Shown piece after piece: positions 41,073-50,130 of a stretch of 64,000 nucleotides of DNA. The notes below the pieces were generated by a model. It saw only the letters and a program-made list of their open reading frames with translations, did not search any database and was not told where the DNA came from. The position numbers were made by a program, and so were the translations under genes. How positions within the stretch are numbered: the stretch's first letter is position 1; every line of letters starts with the position of its first letter. The DNA lies in NCBI GenBank assembly GCA_903876875.1, contig CAIRBT010000057.1, forward strand, positions 1 through 64,000, written 5' to 3'. This DNA is from an uncultured Geobacteraceae bacterium. GTDB lineage: Bacteria > Desulfobacterota > Desulfuromonadia > Geobacterales > Pseudopelobacteraceae.

Positions 41073-41532
41073 ACAGACTCCGTAGTCGTTCCAGATAGAG
41101 TGACGCCTGGGGATCACCATCTTCGGGAGCCCAGGTGCCTTTTTCCTCCTCGCGGAGCGGCAGATAGGGACCCGCCTTTGCTTCATAGAAGACAGTTCCC
41201 GACTCCAGACTCACAGCGGTATGGAACACACCGTGGGGAATGTCGGCGGCCAGATTACCCCCATCACGGGAAAGAAGCACGGCTTCAGCCACCTCACCTG
41301 CATCGGTAAAAATGACAATACCGAGCCGCCCCCCCATCAGAATGAAGGCCTCGTCTTTTTCAGGATCAAGGTGACGATGGGGTCTGATGTATGAGGCCGG
41401 TTCGATGGCGTTGAGCAGACGATGACACCGGGAGCTGTCAGATACATGGATATTATAATTCTTCCGCAACCGGGGATTCAGCTGCGCGTCCCCAACCACA
41501 CTTGCCAGCAGTTCACGGGTCACAATCTTCAT
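41065..41532 (-). CDS. WbuC-family cupin metalloprotein
   Basis: A 155 aa cupin-fold protein. The metal-binding residues are visible in IRPHRHLDPEKDEAFILMGG and in the second motif IPHGVFHTAVSLESG. The pattern fits the WbuC family, whose members often lie in polysaccharide gene clusters; the reaction is not known to me. The start codon abuts the stop of the VOC gene, and the end overlaps the SH3-like gene. Confidence 0.8.
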   Translation of the reverse strand: MKIVTRELLASVVGDAQLNPRLRKNYNIHVSDSSRCHRLLNAIEPASYIRPHRHLDPEKDEAFILMGGRLGIVIFTDAGEVAEAVLLSRDGGNLAADIPHGVFHTAVSLESGTVFYEAKAGPYLPLREEEKGTWAPEDGDPQASLYLERLRSLFD

Positions 41533-41886
41533 CTAACGATCCACCAGAGCCATCATATTACCGTCAAAATCCGCAACGACCGCCATTTTTCCCCAGGGGC
41601 TGGATTCGAGAGGTTCCACAAAGTGAGCCCCACCAGCATTGAGCTTTTCACACACTGACACAATATTATCGACCTTCAGCGTCAGGCCGGTATGTCGTCC
41701 AATGAGAGTTCGGGCATCTTCGTGGAGAGCCAGTGAGACACCGAGTGTGGTGACGGCACCGGGGAAAAACTCCATGAGCATTTCACTCTGGCCGGCAACC
41801 GGCAGACCGAGCAGATCCACATAAAACGTTTTCGCACGGGCAAGATCGGTAACAAAGATCACGAGGTTTTTCAGTGTAATTGCCAT
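41533..41886 (-). CDS. VOC-superfamily (glyoxalase-like) protein
   Basis: A 117 aa single-domain vicinal-oxygen-chelate protein: LKNLVIFVTDLARAKTFYVDLLGL opens the first beta-alpha-beta module and HFVEPLESSPWGKMAVVADFDGNMMALVD closes the second. The ATG at 41886 (MAITLKN) has GGGGG upstream; the track start 44 codons earlier runs into hemE. Substrate unknown. It lies 10 bases after hemE. Confidence 0.85.
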   Translation of the reverse strand: MAITLKNLVIFVTDLARAKTFYVDLLGLPVAGQSEMLMEFFPGAVTTLGVSLALHEDARTLIGRHTGLTLKVDNIVSVCEKLNAGGAHFVEPLESSPWGKMAVVADFDGNMMALVDR

Positions 41887-41896
41887 AAGTCCCCCG

Positions 41897-42919
41897 TTAC
41901 TTCTGTGACAGACGATGGACGCACTCAACCATGTGAATTGCGTTTGCCGGTGGCACCGTCGGCAGAATACCATGACCCAGGTTAAAAATATGACCGGGAC
42001 GACCGGCGTTTTCATCAAGAACCCGCTGCACTTCCCGCTCGATAATTTCCGGGGTGGCGTAGAGTACCGTCGGGTCCAGGTTCCCCTGAACCGCCATTTC
42101 GGAGCCGAGCAGATCCCGCGCCGCTCCCAGATTCACGTGCCAGTCAAGCCCCATAACATCGCCCCCCGCCTTCTTAACGGTGTCGAGCATGGAGCCGGAG
42201 CCCTTGACAAAATGAATGACCGGCGTTTCCAGCCGGTTCAGCCCGTTGATGAGACGTGACGTGTAGGGAATGACGTACCGTTCATAATCGGCAGGGGAAA
42301 GGATGCCTCCCCAGGTGTCAAAAATCTGGATACACTGGGCACCGGCAGCAATCTGGGCGTTCAGGTATTCAATACTCATGGTGGTAATTTTTTCCATGAG
42401 AGCCCCATAGATTTCAGGAGCGGCATACATCATCCGCTTGATCTGGGCAAAATCCTTGGAGCCCTTCCCCTCTACCATATAGCAGGCCAGGGTAAACGGT
42501 GCGCCGCCGAAACCGATCAGCGGAACCTTTCCAGCCAGCTCACGGCGGAGGATTTTGATGGTTTCCAGAACGTACGGTACGTCCTGCTCCATCTGGGGAA
42601 TACGCAGTCTCTCCACATCGGCCATGCTCCGGATCGGGCTTTCAAAAACCGGGCCCGGCACAAAATCAAGTTTCATCCCCATGGGCTCCACCGGAGTCAG
42701 GATGTCGGAGAACATAATGGCCGCATCAACGCCGAGAATGTCTACGGGCTGAATGGTAACTTCGGCCGCCAGTTCGGGGGTTTTACACAGTTCCAGAAAG
42801 GTGCATTTGGAACGAACCGCCATGTATTCAGGCAGGTACCGGCCAGCCTGACGCATCAACCATACCGGAGTCCGATCTACCGGTTTTCCCCAACAGGCAT
42901 CAAGAAAACGCATATTCAT
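41897..42919 (-). CDS. hemE: Uroporphyrinogen decarboxylase
   Basis: Converts uroporphyrinogen III to coproporphyrinogen III in haem synthesis. The 340 aa protein has RTPVWLMRQAGRYLPEYMAVR near the start, the catalytic Asp in MFSDILTPVEPMGM, GFGGAPFTLACYMVEGKGS and the C-terminal FNLGHGILPTVPPANA. The ATG at 42919 (MNMRFLDACW) has GAGGAG six bases upstream and is chosen over the track start. It heads a set with the VOC, cupin and SH3-like genes. Confidence 0.97.
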   Translation of the reverse strand: MNMRFLDACWGKPVDRTPVWLMRQAGRYLPEYMAVRSKCTFLELCKTPELAAEVTIQPVDILGVDAAIMFSDILTPVEPMGMKLDFVPGPVFESPIRSMADVERLRIPQMEQDVPYVLETIKILRRELAGKVPLIGFGGAPFTLACYMVEGKGSKDFAQIKRMMYAAPEIYGALMEKITTMSIEYLNAQIAAGAQCIQIFDTWGGILSPADYERYVIPYTSRLINGLNRLETPVIHFVKGSGSMLDTVKKAGGDVMGLDWHVNLGAARDLLGSEMAVQGNLDPTVLYATPEIIEREVQRVLDENAGRPGHIFNLGHGILPTVPPANAIHMVECVHRLSQK

Positions 42920-43025
42920 GAAATTCTCCTCAATAACGCCCGCAGGCGCAGAAATTGGCACATAAAATCAGTGCATAAAATATTTCAACTATCTGATACA
43001 TAGAGCAAATTACAGAAGAGCCCAG

Positions 43026-43229
43026 TTATTCCGCCTCGACAACAAAGCGTCTTTTCCCGTACACGACCCGGTCACCGGGATAGAGCTTGCGCCCCCGGCG
43101 CAACTCAACCTCACCATTGACGGTGATATACCCTTCGGCGATCATCATTTTGGCTTCTCCACCGGACGAAACCGCGTTTTCTACTTTAAGAAAGCTGTCA
43201 AGCTTTATGAATGGTGTAGTTATCTGCAT
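43026..43229 (-). CDS. Small S4-domain RNA-binding protein (YbcJ-like)
   Basis: A 67 aa protein that is a single S4 domain: FLKVENAVSSGGEAKMMIAEG, then YITVNGEVELRRGRKLYPGD. YbcJ-like proteins bind RNA and are linked to ribosomes. It overlaps the end of arnD by 10 bases, so it is translated with the Arn operon. Confidence 0.85.
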   Translation of the reverse strand: MQITTPFIKLDSFLKVENAVSSGGEAKMMIAEGYITVNGEVELRRGRKLYPGDRVVYGKRRFVVEAE

Positions 43230-44149
43230 GGTTGAACCGTATCCCCTTCTGCCGCACCTTGAATTGCCACCGGCATGGCACGTCCTGCCACATATCCCAT
43301 CCGCAGTTCGCAGTGGGGAGCCCCGCCACCGTACTCGGCGGCAACCTCACCAAGGGGGATATAACGCACCGGACGCTCTGCCAATCGGCCAAGTAAATCC
43401 ACAAACTGCTCCGCGAGAGCTTTCCCTTCAAGTTCGGCATGAATGGTGTGGACGTTCAGCCCCGGCTGCAACAGTGCTACGTACTGATCGTTAATGTTTT
43501 CCGTCGTTATGCCGTTTTCACCGAGCAGCTCATCCATAGTCGGCCACGTCGAAGGAATCTGGAGCGTTGTGAAGCGGTGACCGGCCATGGTCGGATAGAA
43601 AGGTGACCGGCCACGGGAATCACTGCTGTAGGCCAATCCCATGGCATCCTGCACGGCAAGGGAGTCGGCGGTTACCGTCCACCCCGGTGCGGCGGTCGTG
43701 GCTGCCGGAACGCCAAAAATAGTTTCAAAGACGTCGTTTGCCAACCCCAGTTCACGGGCTACCGTCTTCCTGTCATAACGCGGTAGATAATCGTGCCACT
43801 TAACATGGTCCCAGCAATGAATACCCACTTCGTGCCCCGCCCCCTTTACCGACGCGATGACGTCAGCCAGATCCCTGCCGATGGCCGGTGCGGGAAGCAG
43901 GGTGCCGTATAACATGGTCCGCATCCCGTACATTGAAGGTGCCCGGGTTCGGAGCATTTTTTTCAGAAACCCCGGATGCAAAATCCGCCGTATCGCTTTG
44001 CCCGAATTATCGGGGCCGAGAGAAAAATAAAATGTCCCCCGGATGCCAAACCGCTGCAAAATCTTCAGCAGATTCGGAACACCTGCCCGGGTTCCCACAT
44101 AGGTGTCAACATCGACCTTGAAGGCCAGAACGGATTCTGCCTCACTCAT
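43220..44149 (-). CDS. arnD: ArnD-like deformylase
   Basis: A polysaccharide-deacetylase fold enzyme that removes the formyl group from undecaprenyl-phosphate-Ara4FN. Metal and catalytic motifs are FKVDVDTYVGTRAG (Asp pair) and EVGIHCWDHVKWHDY (His motif). The 309 aa length fits ArnD. The operon context (arnT-B-C-A-A-D) makes the assignment strong. Confidence 0.9.
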   Translation of the reverse strand: MSEAESVLAFKVDVDTYVGTRAGVPNLLKILQRFGIRGTFYFSLGPDNSGKAIRRILHPGFLKKMLRTRAPSMYGMRTMLYGTLLPAPAIGRDLADVIASVKGAGHEVGIHCWDHVKWHDYLPRYDRKTVARELGLANDVFETIFGVPAATTAAPGWTVTADSLAVQDAMGLAYSSDSRGRSPFYPTMAGHRFTTLQIPSTWPTMDELLGENGITTENINDQYVALLQPGLNVHTIHAELEGKALAEQFVDLLGRLAERPVRYIPLGEVAAEYGGGAPHCELRMGYVAGRAMPVAIQGAAEGDTVQPCR

Positions 44150-44173
44150 TACTATTTCTCCCCTCGGTCACTA

Positions 44174-45214
44174 TCAGAGCAGATGTTCAATCTTCTGCCG
44201 ATCCTCAACCAGATAGAAATCAAGAGTTTTCCGCAGGGCATCATCAATCGTTGTGGTCGGCTCCCAGCCGAGCCGTTCCTTGGCATTTTTCACCGACGGT
44301 ACCCGGGTCAGCATGTCCTGATACCCTTTACCATAGTAACTGTCAGAGGTAACATCAATAATCTGGCACTTTTCAGCTTTTTCCCGATAGGCCGGGTACT
44401 CTTTGACCAGGGAGATCAATTTTTCAGCCAGCTCGCGAACCGATAGATCGTTGTGCGGATTGCCAATATTGAAAATACCCCCGTTTGCGACACCATTTTC
44501 GTTGGCAATTATTTTCATCAGACAGTCAATGCCATCTTCCACAAAGGTAAAGGAGCGGCGCTGACCGCCACCATCAACCAATTGAATCGGTTCACCGGCA
44601 ACAATGTTGTAGAGAAACTGGGTCAGCACCCGGGAACTCCCCTCTTTGGCGGTGCTGATGCTGTCAAGCTTGGGCCCAATCCAGTTGAAGGGACGGAACA
44701 GGGTATACTGGAGCCCCTCATGATTACCGTAGGCATAGATGACCCGATCCAGCATCTGCTTGGCACAGGAGTAAATCCACCGTTCCTTGTTGATGGGGCC
44801 AAGCATGAGGGGCGAATTTTCTTCGTCAAATTCCCGATCCGGGCTCATGCCGTAGACTTCCGAAGTTGACGGAAAAATAACCCGTTTCTTGTATTTAGCA
44901 CAGAGGCGAATAATCTTCAGGTTCTCTTCAAAGTCGAGTTCAAATACCCGCAGCGGATCCTTTACATAGGTAACCGGCGTGGCAATGGCGACCAGCGGCA
45001 GCACCACATCACATTTTTTGATATTATACTCAATCCACTCTTTGTTGATGGTGATATCCCCTTCAAGGAAATGGAAACGGGGATCACCGAGGGAATGTTC
45101 CAACTTGTCACAGGCCATGTCCAACCCGAACACCTCCCAGTCGGTGGTTGCCAGAATCCGCCGGGTAAGGGTGTTGCCGATAAAACCATTGACACCAAGT
45201 ATGAGTACTTTCAC
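44174..45214 (-). CDS. arnA: ArnA C-terminal module: UDP-glucuronate decarboxylase
   Basis: A 346 aa short-chain dehydrogenase/epimerase matching the C-terminal half of E. coli ArnA, which oxidises and decarboxylates UDP-glucuronate. The Rossmann motif is VLILGVNGFIGNTL, and the active site is SEVYG with YSCAKQMLDRVIYAYG; the Arn-type SFTFVEDGIDCLMKII is present. Here it is a gene of its own, separate from the formyltransferase half. Confidence 0.9.
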   Translation of the reverse strand: MKVLILGVNGFIGNTLTRRILATTDWEVFGLDMACDKLEHSLGDPRFHFLEGDITINKEWIEYNIKKCDVVLPLVAIATPVTYVKDPLRVFELDFEENLKIIRLCAKYKKRVIFPSTSEVYGMSPDREFDEENSPLMLGPINKERWIYSCAKQMLDRVIYAYGNHEGLQYTLFRPFNWIGPKLDSISTAKEGSSRVLTQFLYNIVAGEPIQLVDGGGQRRSFTFVEDGIDCLMKIIANENGVANGGIFNIGNPHNDLSVRELAEKLISLVKEYPAYREKAEKCQIIDVTSDSYYGKGYQDMLTRVPSVKNAKERLGWEPTTTIDDALRKTLDFYLVEDRQKIEHLL

Positions 45215-45254
45215 AGTTGCTCCTTATTGATTCGTGGAAATAACAAAGAAAAAA

Positions 45255-46163
45255 TTACGTAAATTGTTCTGCCGCAGGATACCGAGCCGCAAACTGAACG
45301 GCCGACTCTTCGGCCATGCCGCCGACCTGCACCATCCTTAGCTCCAGTAGACCATCGCCGGTACCGACTACCAACGGCTCCCGTGACACGACCCTGCCCG
45401 GCTCTGCAGTCCCTACGACCGGCCACGCCCCCCACACCGTCACCGTGGCATCCCCCAGACGGGTGAACGCACCCGGATAGGGGTGGGTAACCCCCCGCAC
45501 CAGATTATAAATCTGCACGGCACTTTTTGACCAGTCGATCAGACCATCGGCCGGCGTGCGACCACCGTAGTAACTCCCCTGCCCAAGATCCATGGGGATA
45601 CGGGGGGCGGTTCCGGCGACCAACCGCGGCCAGGAACGCCTGATAATGGCCGTGGCCGCGCCGGTCAATGAGGTAAAGACATCAAAGGCCGTGTCGGTAA
45701 CGGCGATCGGCACTTTTTCCTGATCGACGATATCACCGGCATCGGGCTTGGCGGTCATATAATGGAGCGTTGCCCCGGTTTCGGTTTCGCCGTTAATCAC
45801 CGCCCAGTTGACCGGTACCCGTCCCCGATATTTCGGCAGAAAGGAGCCATGGAGGTTTAATGCCCCCCCCGATGCCAACCCAAGCACCCCCACATCAATC
45901 ATGTTCCGGTAGTAAAAGGAGAGAATAAAATCGGGGGCGATACGAGCCACACTATCACGGTTTTCCGGTTCATTGATACTGCTGGTACAAACCGGAATGC
46001 CGTGCTTTTCTGCCAGTTCACGGACAGATTTAAACCAGATTTCCTCATTCAGAGAATCTTCATGGGTAAAAACCAAGGCCACATCTGCGTTCTGAAGCAG
46101 CAGCTCTTCCAGACACGCGTACCCCACATTGTGATAGGCACAGACCACAATCCGGTTATTCAT
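45255..46163 (-). CDS. arnA: ArnA N-terminal module: UDP-Ara4N formyltransferase
   Basis: Corresponds to the N-terminal half of E. coli ArnA. The start MNNRIVVCAYHNVGYACLEELL matches ArnA, the catalytic Asn-His-Asp set is suggested by NLHGSFLPKYRGRVPVNWA and MTAKPDAGDIVDQE, and the second domain ends LELRMVQVGG. The ATG at 46163 overlaps the arnC stop by 8 bases; the track start 32 codons earlier is rejected. Size is 302 aa. Confidence 0.9.
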   Translation of the reverse strand: MNNRIVVCAYHNVGYACLEELLLQNADVALVFTHEDSLNEEIWFKSVRELAEKHGIPVCTSSINEPENRDSVARIAPDFILSFYYRNMIDVGVLGLASGGALNLHGSFLPKYRGRVPVNWAVINGETETGATLHYMTAKPDAGDIVDQEKVPIAVTDTAFDVFTSLTGAATAIIRRSWPRLVAGTAPRIPMDLGQGSYYGGRTPADGLIDWSKSAVQIYNLVRGVTHPYPGAFTRLGDATVTVWGAWPVVGTAEPGRVVSREPLVVGTGDGLLELRMVQVGGMAEESAVQFAARYPAAEQFT

Positions 46164-47091
46164 CGGCCGCCCCGTGAACCCGGCGCACCACGTAGCGGGG
46201 GCGCTGACGTACTTCCTGGTAAATGCGTCCCACATACTCACCGACAATCCCGATACCAAAAATGGTTATGCCGATAAAGAAAAACATGATGGCAAAAAGG
46301 GTAAAGACCCCTTCAACCTCGGCACCGACCACGAAACGCCTCACCAGCAGAAAGAGAGCGAAGGCCACGGAGAACAGTGACGTCAAAATCCCCAAGAGGG
46401 CAAAAAGTTGCAGTGGCACTACGGAAAAGCCGGTCATCAGGTCAAAATTCAGCCGAATGAGTCGGTACAGGGAGTATTTGCTTTCTCCCTCAACCCGCTC
46501 TGCGTGGGCAACGGCAACCTCCCCCGGATTGGTGGCAAAGGTCTGAGCCAGTGCGGGAATAAAGGTGGAACTTTCACTACAGCGATTGATATTATCCACC
46601 ACGTTGCGCCGGTACGCCCGCAACATACAGCCATAATCACTCATCTGCATACCGGTCATTTTACGGGTAATGACATTGACCATCAGTGACGCCGATTTAC
46701 GGGCAAAGGAGTCCTGCCGTTTCTGGCGCACGCTCCCGACCACATCATGCCCCCGCTCCACCGCCGCAATCAGCTTCGGAATTTCTTCGGGGGGATTTTG
46801 CAAGTCGGCATCGAGGGTAACGACAATTTCGCCCCGGCTGATTTCAAAGGCGGCCATAATTGCCATGTGCTGGCCAAAGTTGCCGTTAAATTCGACGACC
46901 CGCACCTCCTCATGGGATGCAGCGAGGTTTTTGAGCATTTCCAGGGAGCGATCCTTGCTGCCGTCATCGGTAAAGATGATCTCAAACGGTCTGCCCATAT
47001 TCTGCATGACCGGGTAGAGTCTGCCGAACAGCCGTTCCAGATTCCCCTCTTCGTTGTAAACCGGGATAACTATTGAGATATACGGTGTCAT
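46156..47091 (-). CDS. arnC: ArnC-like undecaprenyl-phosphate Ara4FN transferase
   Basis: A family 2 glycosyltransferase that loads Ara4FN onto undecaprenyl phosphate. It has ISIVIPVYNEEGNLERLFGRL, the DDGSKDRS and VTLDADLQNPPEEIPKLI (DxD) motifs, and two C-terminal membrane helices (about 230-255 and 265-290). 311 aa. It overlaps arnB by 4 bases and the formyltransferase by 8. Confidence 0.92.
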   Translation of the reverse strand: MTPYISIVIPVYNEEGNLERLFGRLYPVMQNMGRPFEIIFTDDGSKDRSLEMLKNLAASHEEVRVVEFNGNFGQHMAIMAAFEISRGEIVVTLDADLQNPPEEIPKLIAAVERGHDVVGSVRQKRQDSFARKSASLMVNVITRKMTGMQMSDYGCMLRAYRRNVVDNINRCSESSTFIPALAQTFATNPGEVAVAHAERVEGESKYSLYRLIRLNFDLMTGFSVVPLQLFALLGILTSLFSVAFALFLLVRRFVVGAEVEGVFTLFAIMFFFIGITIFGIGIVGEYVGRIYQEVRQRPRYVVRRVHGAADE

Positions 47092-48251
47092 TTCCGGTGT
47101 CTCGCTATCACTGTTTTGACCGCAGCAACAACGTCAGCGGCATCGTCCTCTGTCATCCGGGGAAACAGTGGCAAGGACAAAATCCGGTCAGAAGCGTAGT
47201 CGGCATTGGGTAGACTCTGCTCCGTCTGGGGGAGGTTTTCCCGGTACCAGGGGTGGTGATGCACCGCTTTGTAATGTAATCCGGTACCGATATTTTCTTT
47301 CTTGAGCTCGGCCATAAAAGCGTCACGATCCAGTGTCAGCATTTCAATCCGCACCAGGGGGGTGTAGAGATGCCAGGCGTGGCGCTGCTGGTATGGCGCA
47401 GTGACCGGAATCGCCAGTTCGTCGACAGTGGCAAATGCCCTGTTATAGAAGTCAGCAATTGCCTTGCGGCTGTCGATGAAGCCATCCAGCTTCGGCAGTT
47501 GATGGATACCGATTGCCGCCTGGATATCCATCATATTGTACTTGAAGCCGGGGAGCAGAATGTCATAGTTCGGTGTCCCGGTGGCGGCAAAACGCTTCCA
47601 CGCCTCGCGACTCATGCCATGGAACTTGAGCAGGGAAACCTCCTCGGCCAGTGCTTCATCGCCGGTACAGACCATCCCCCCCTCACCGGTGGTAATATTT
47701 TTGTTGGGGTGAAAGGAAAAGATGGATACTGAGTCTAGGGAACCAATCCGCTTCCCTTTGTACTCACTGCCGGCTGCATGGGCCGCATCCTCAATGACCG
47801 TAAGCCCGAATTCCGCAGCCAGGGCAAATAGCGGGTCCATATCACAGGCTTGGCCGGCGAAATGCACCGGGATAATGGCCCGTGTCCGGGGGGTGATCTT
47901 TTCCCGTATTTTTGTCACATCAATATTCAGGGTACCCGGCTCAATATCAACCAGCACCGGCACACCACCGGCCAGCACAATCATGCTCACCGTGGAGACA
48001 AAAGTCATGGGAGTGGTGATAATTTCATCCCCGTCCTCAATCTTCAGAGCCAGCAGCGTCAGATGGAGCCCGGCCGTCGCCGAACTGAGCGGCACGGCAA
48101 AGGGGGCTCCCACATAGGCACCAAATGCCTCTTCAAACCTCTTGACCTTCGGCCCGGTGGTAATCCAGCCTGAGCGGAGTGAATCAACCACTTCATTAAT
48201 CTCGGCATCTTCGATTGTCGGTGTTGAAAAGGGAAGAAACTCGTTTCGCAC
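47088..48251 (-). CDS. arnB: ArnB-like UDP-Ara4O aminotransferase
   Basis: A DegT/DnrJ/EryC1-type PLP enzyme that transfers an amino group to UDP-4-keto-arabinose. Features are EFLPFSTPTIEDAEINEVVDSL, IEDAAHAAGSEYKG and the PLP lysine in SFHPNKNITTGEGGMV. A GTG at 48251 has GGAGG five bases upstream and begins at the usual ArnB N-terminus, giving 387 aa; the track start is 21 codons earlier. Confidence 0.92.
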   Translation of the reverse strand: MRNEFLPFSTPTIEDAEINEVVDSLRSGWITTGPKVKRFEEAFGAYVGAPFAVPLSSATAGLHLTLLALKIEDGDEIITTPMTFVSTVSMIVLAGGVPVLVDIEPGTLNIDVTKIREKITPRTRAIIPVHFAGQACDMDPLFALAAEFGLTVIEDAAHAAGSEYKGKRIGSLDSVSIFSFHPNKNITTGEGGMVCTGDEALAEEVSLLKFHGMSREAWKRFAATGTPNYDILLPGFKYNMMDIQAAIGIHQLPKLDGFIDSRKAIADFYNRAFATVDELAIPVTAPYQQRHAWHLYTPLVRIEMLTLDRDAFMAELKKENIGTGLHYKAVHHHPWYRENLPQTEQSLPNADYASDRILSLPLFPRMTEDDAADVVAAVKTVIARHRK

Positions 48252-48329
48252 ATCACCCTCCTGCACATACTGACCAGCATCGCTCTTTATCGCACAACAT
48301 GGGAACGACTGCAAACTTTTTCAAACGAT

Positions 48330-50006
48330 TCAGCGATTTGAGATCAAGAGTTTGCGATGATCCTCTCCAATCACCCGTACCGGAGTAAGAGCAGCAGTTT
48401 TCAGTTTTACCAAGCTGTCCGGAGTAATCAGCGCAACCACCGGGCGCTCCGAATCCCACAGCGCGGGCAAACGCCCCTCTTCCATAAACCAGGAAGATTG
48501 ATCTCCCCGCTGTGCTCCGAACTCCAACTCCCCCATGTTGCCGGCCAGAATGACGCGCCGCCCCGCGTAGAACGGCAGTCCCTGTTCGTACCCCACACTT
48601 ACCACCGCCGTATCTGGACCGGCAGTGGCCTTCACCATACGGCACAGCTCCCGTGAACAGGCGTTTTTTTCAGACACCAGCGGCAACACGACATGGGGTG
48701 CGGTGACCGACAGCAAGACACCACCGGCAACAAAGGTGAGAAGCAGTGCCCCCCCCCTGTTGTCCCGTACGAAAACAAAGGCCATCACCCCTTCCAGCAG
48801 AAACAGGGAGCCAAGAAGCATCCCCCCGAGCGGGGTCGCAAACGGAACGGCACCAAAGAGAGGCAGAGAGACAGAGGGGTAGGCGACAAAACCACAGCCG
48901 ATCATCACAAGGATTACTGCCGCCACCATGCCGCTCTTCCGGGGGATGGTTTCACCATCCAGGCAACGGCTGAACAGTCGTCCGACCAGCAGAGAAAGGG
49001 GTGCAAAGACCGGCAGAATATACGGTATCAGCTTGGAATGGGATTTTGAGAAAAACAGGAAGATAAAACCTGCCCAGATGAGCAGATAGAGCACCCGCTC
49101 TCCATACTCCCCCCTTCGTTCACGCCAGGCCCGAGCTACTGCCGTGGGGACAAAAAATGACCACGGCAACATGGTCAGCAGCAGTATGGGAATAAAGAAC
49201 CATACCGGCTGATAACGACCATGCACATCGCTCAGAAAACGCTGAAAATGTTCATGAATGAAAAAGAAGTGGGCGAACTCAGGATTTCTCAGTGAAACCA
49301 CCACAAACCAGGGGGCGGCTACGGCAAAAAACAGCAACAGACCGCTCGGCAATGCCATGGTTCGCAGCAGTGACCAGCGGCGACAGAAGAGCATATACAG
49401 AAAGAGGACTCCCCCCGGCAGCACAAAGCCGATGAGCCCCTTGGCGAGTACGGCCAGAGCGGAACAGAGATAAAACAGGTAGTAGTGTCGCAATTTGTGC
49501 GGTTCATCATGTCGTGATGCCAGCAAAAATGAGCCGATTGCCACCGTCATACAGCAGGTCAGGGTCATATCGGTCAAATTGATGCGGCTTTGAATCAGAA
49601 AGCCGGTGGTCGAACCAAGTATCAGGGCGGCCAAAAACCCCTCCCGACGCCCAAAGAGTTTTCTTCCCAGATAATAGATGAAGAGCACCGTCAACAACCC
49701 GCAGAGTGTTCCGGGAAAACGACCGGCAAACTCGGTTTCGCCAAAGAGCTTCATCGAAATGATGTTAAGCCAGTAATGAAGCGGCGGCTTTTCAAAATAC
49801 TTTACATAATTAAGCATCGGCGTCACAAAATCGCCCCGTTCTATCATCTCCCGGGGGATCTCGCTGTACCTCCCTTCGTCCGGCTCCATAAGTGGCAGCC
49901 GACCAAGAAACTGAAAAAAGGCGATACTAAACAAAAGAGTGAGCAGGGATAAATCCCTGCGTGCCGAAACCGTTCTGGAGGTAATAATTTCAAACAGATA
50001 CTTCAT
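48330..50006 (-). CDS. arnT: ArnT-like lipid A aminoarabinose transferase
   Basis: A membrane glycosyltransferase (GT83) that moves Ara4N from undecaprenyl phosphate to lipid A, lowering sensitivity to cationic peptides. The 558 aa protein has about a dozen membrane helices and the loop motif LMEPDEGRYSEIPREMIERG with FEKPPLHYWLN. A soluble C-terminal domain starts near 440. It is the first gene of the Arn operon; a terminator for the preceding gene lies only 27 bases upstream. Confidence 0.92.
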   Translation of the reverse strand: MKYLFEIITSRTVSARRDLSLLTLLFSIAFFQFLGRLPLMEPDEGRYSEIPREMIERGDFVTPMLNYVKYFEKPPLHYWLNIISMKLFGETEFAGRFPGTLCGLLTVLFIYYLGRKLFGRREGFLAALILGSTTGFLIQSRINLTDMTLTCCMTVAIGSFLLASRHDEPHKLRHYYLFYLCSALAVLAKGLIGFVLPGGVLFLYMLFCRRWSLLRTMALPSGLLLFFAVAAPWFVVVSLRNPEFAHFFFIHEHFQRFLSDVHGRYQPVWFFIPILLLTMLPWSFFVPTAVARAWRERRGEYGERVLYLLIWAGFIFLFFSKSHSKLIPYILPVFAPLSLLVGRLFSRCLDGETIPRKSGMVAAVILVMIGCGFVAYPSVSLPLFGAVPFATPLGGMLLGSLFLLEGVMAFVFVRDNRGGALLLTFVAGGVLLSVTAPHVVLPLVSEKNACSRELCRMVKATAGPDTAVVSVGYEQGLPFYAGRRVILAGNMGELEFGAQRGDQSSWFMEEGRLPALWDSERPVVALITPDSLVKLKTAALTPVRVIGEDHRKLLISNR

Positions 50007-50032
50007 ACTGCTCCCTTCATGAGCTAAAAAAC

Positions 50033-50062
50033 AAAAAAGGTATGGAGGTTATCCCCCATACC
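50033..50062 (-). terminator. Rho-independent terminator upstream of arnT
   Basis: On the minus strand a 10-bp stem GGTATGGGGG / CCTCCATACC (one G-U pair), loop ATAA, then TTTTTTG. It ends the transcript of the small gene at 50131, just before arnT. Confidence 0.75.
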
Positions 50063-50130
50063 CTGTACCGTGATGGCACACATAAATCAAGAATTTAATT
50101 ATCATCCCACTACAAAAGGGGGGCTTCGTA

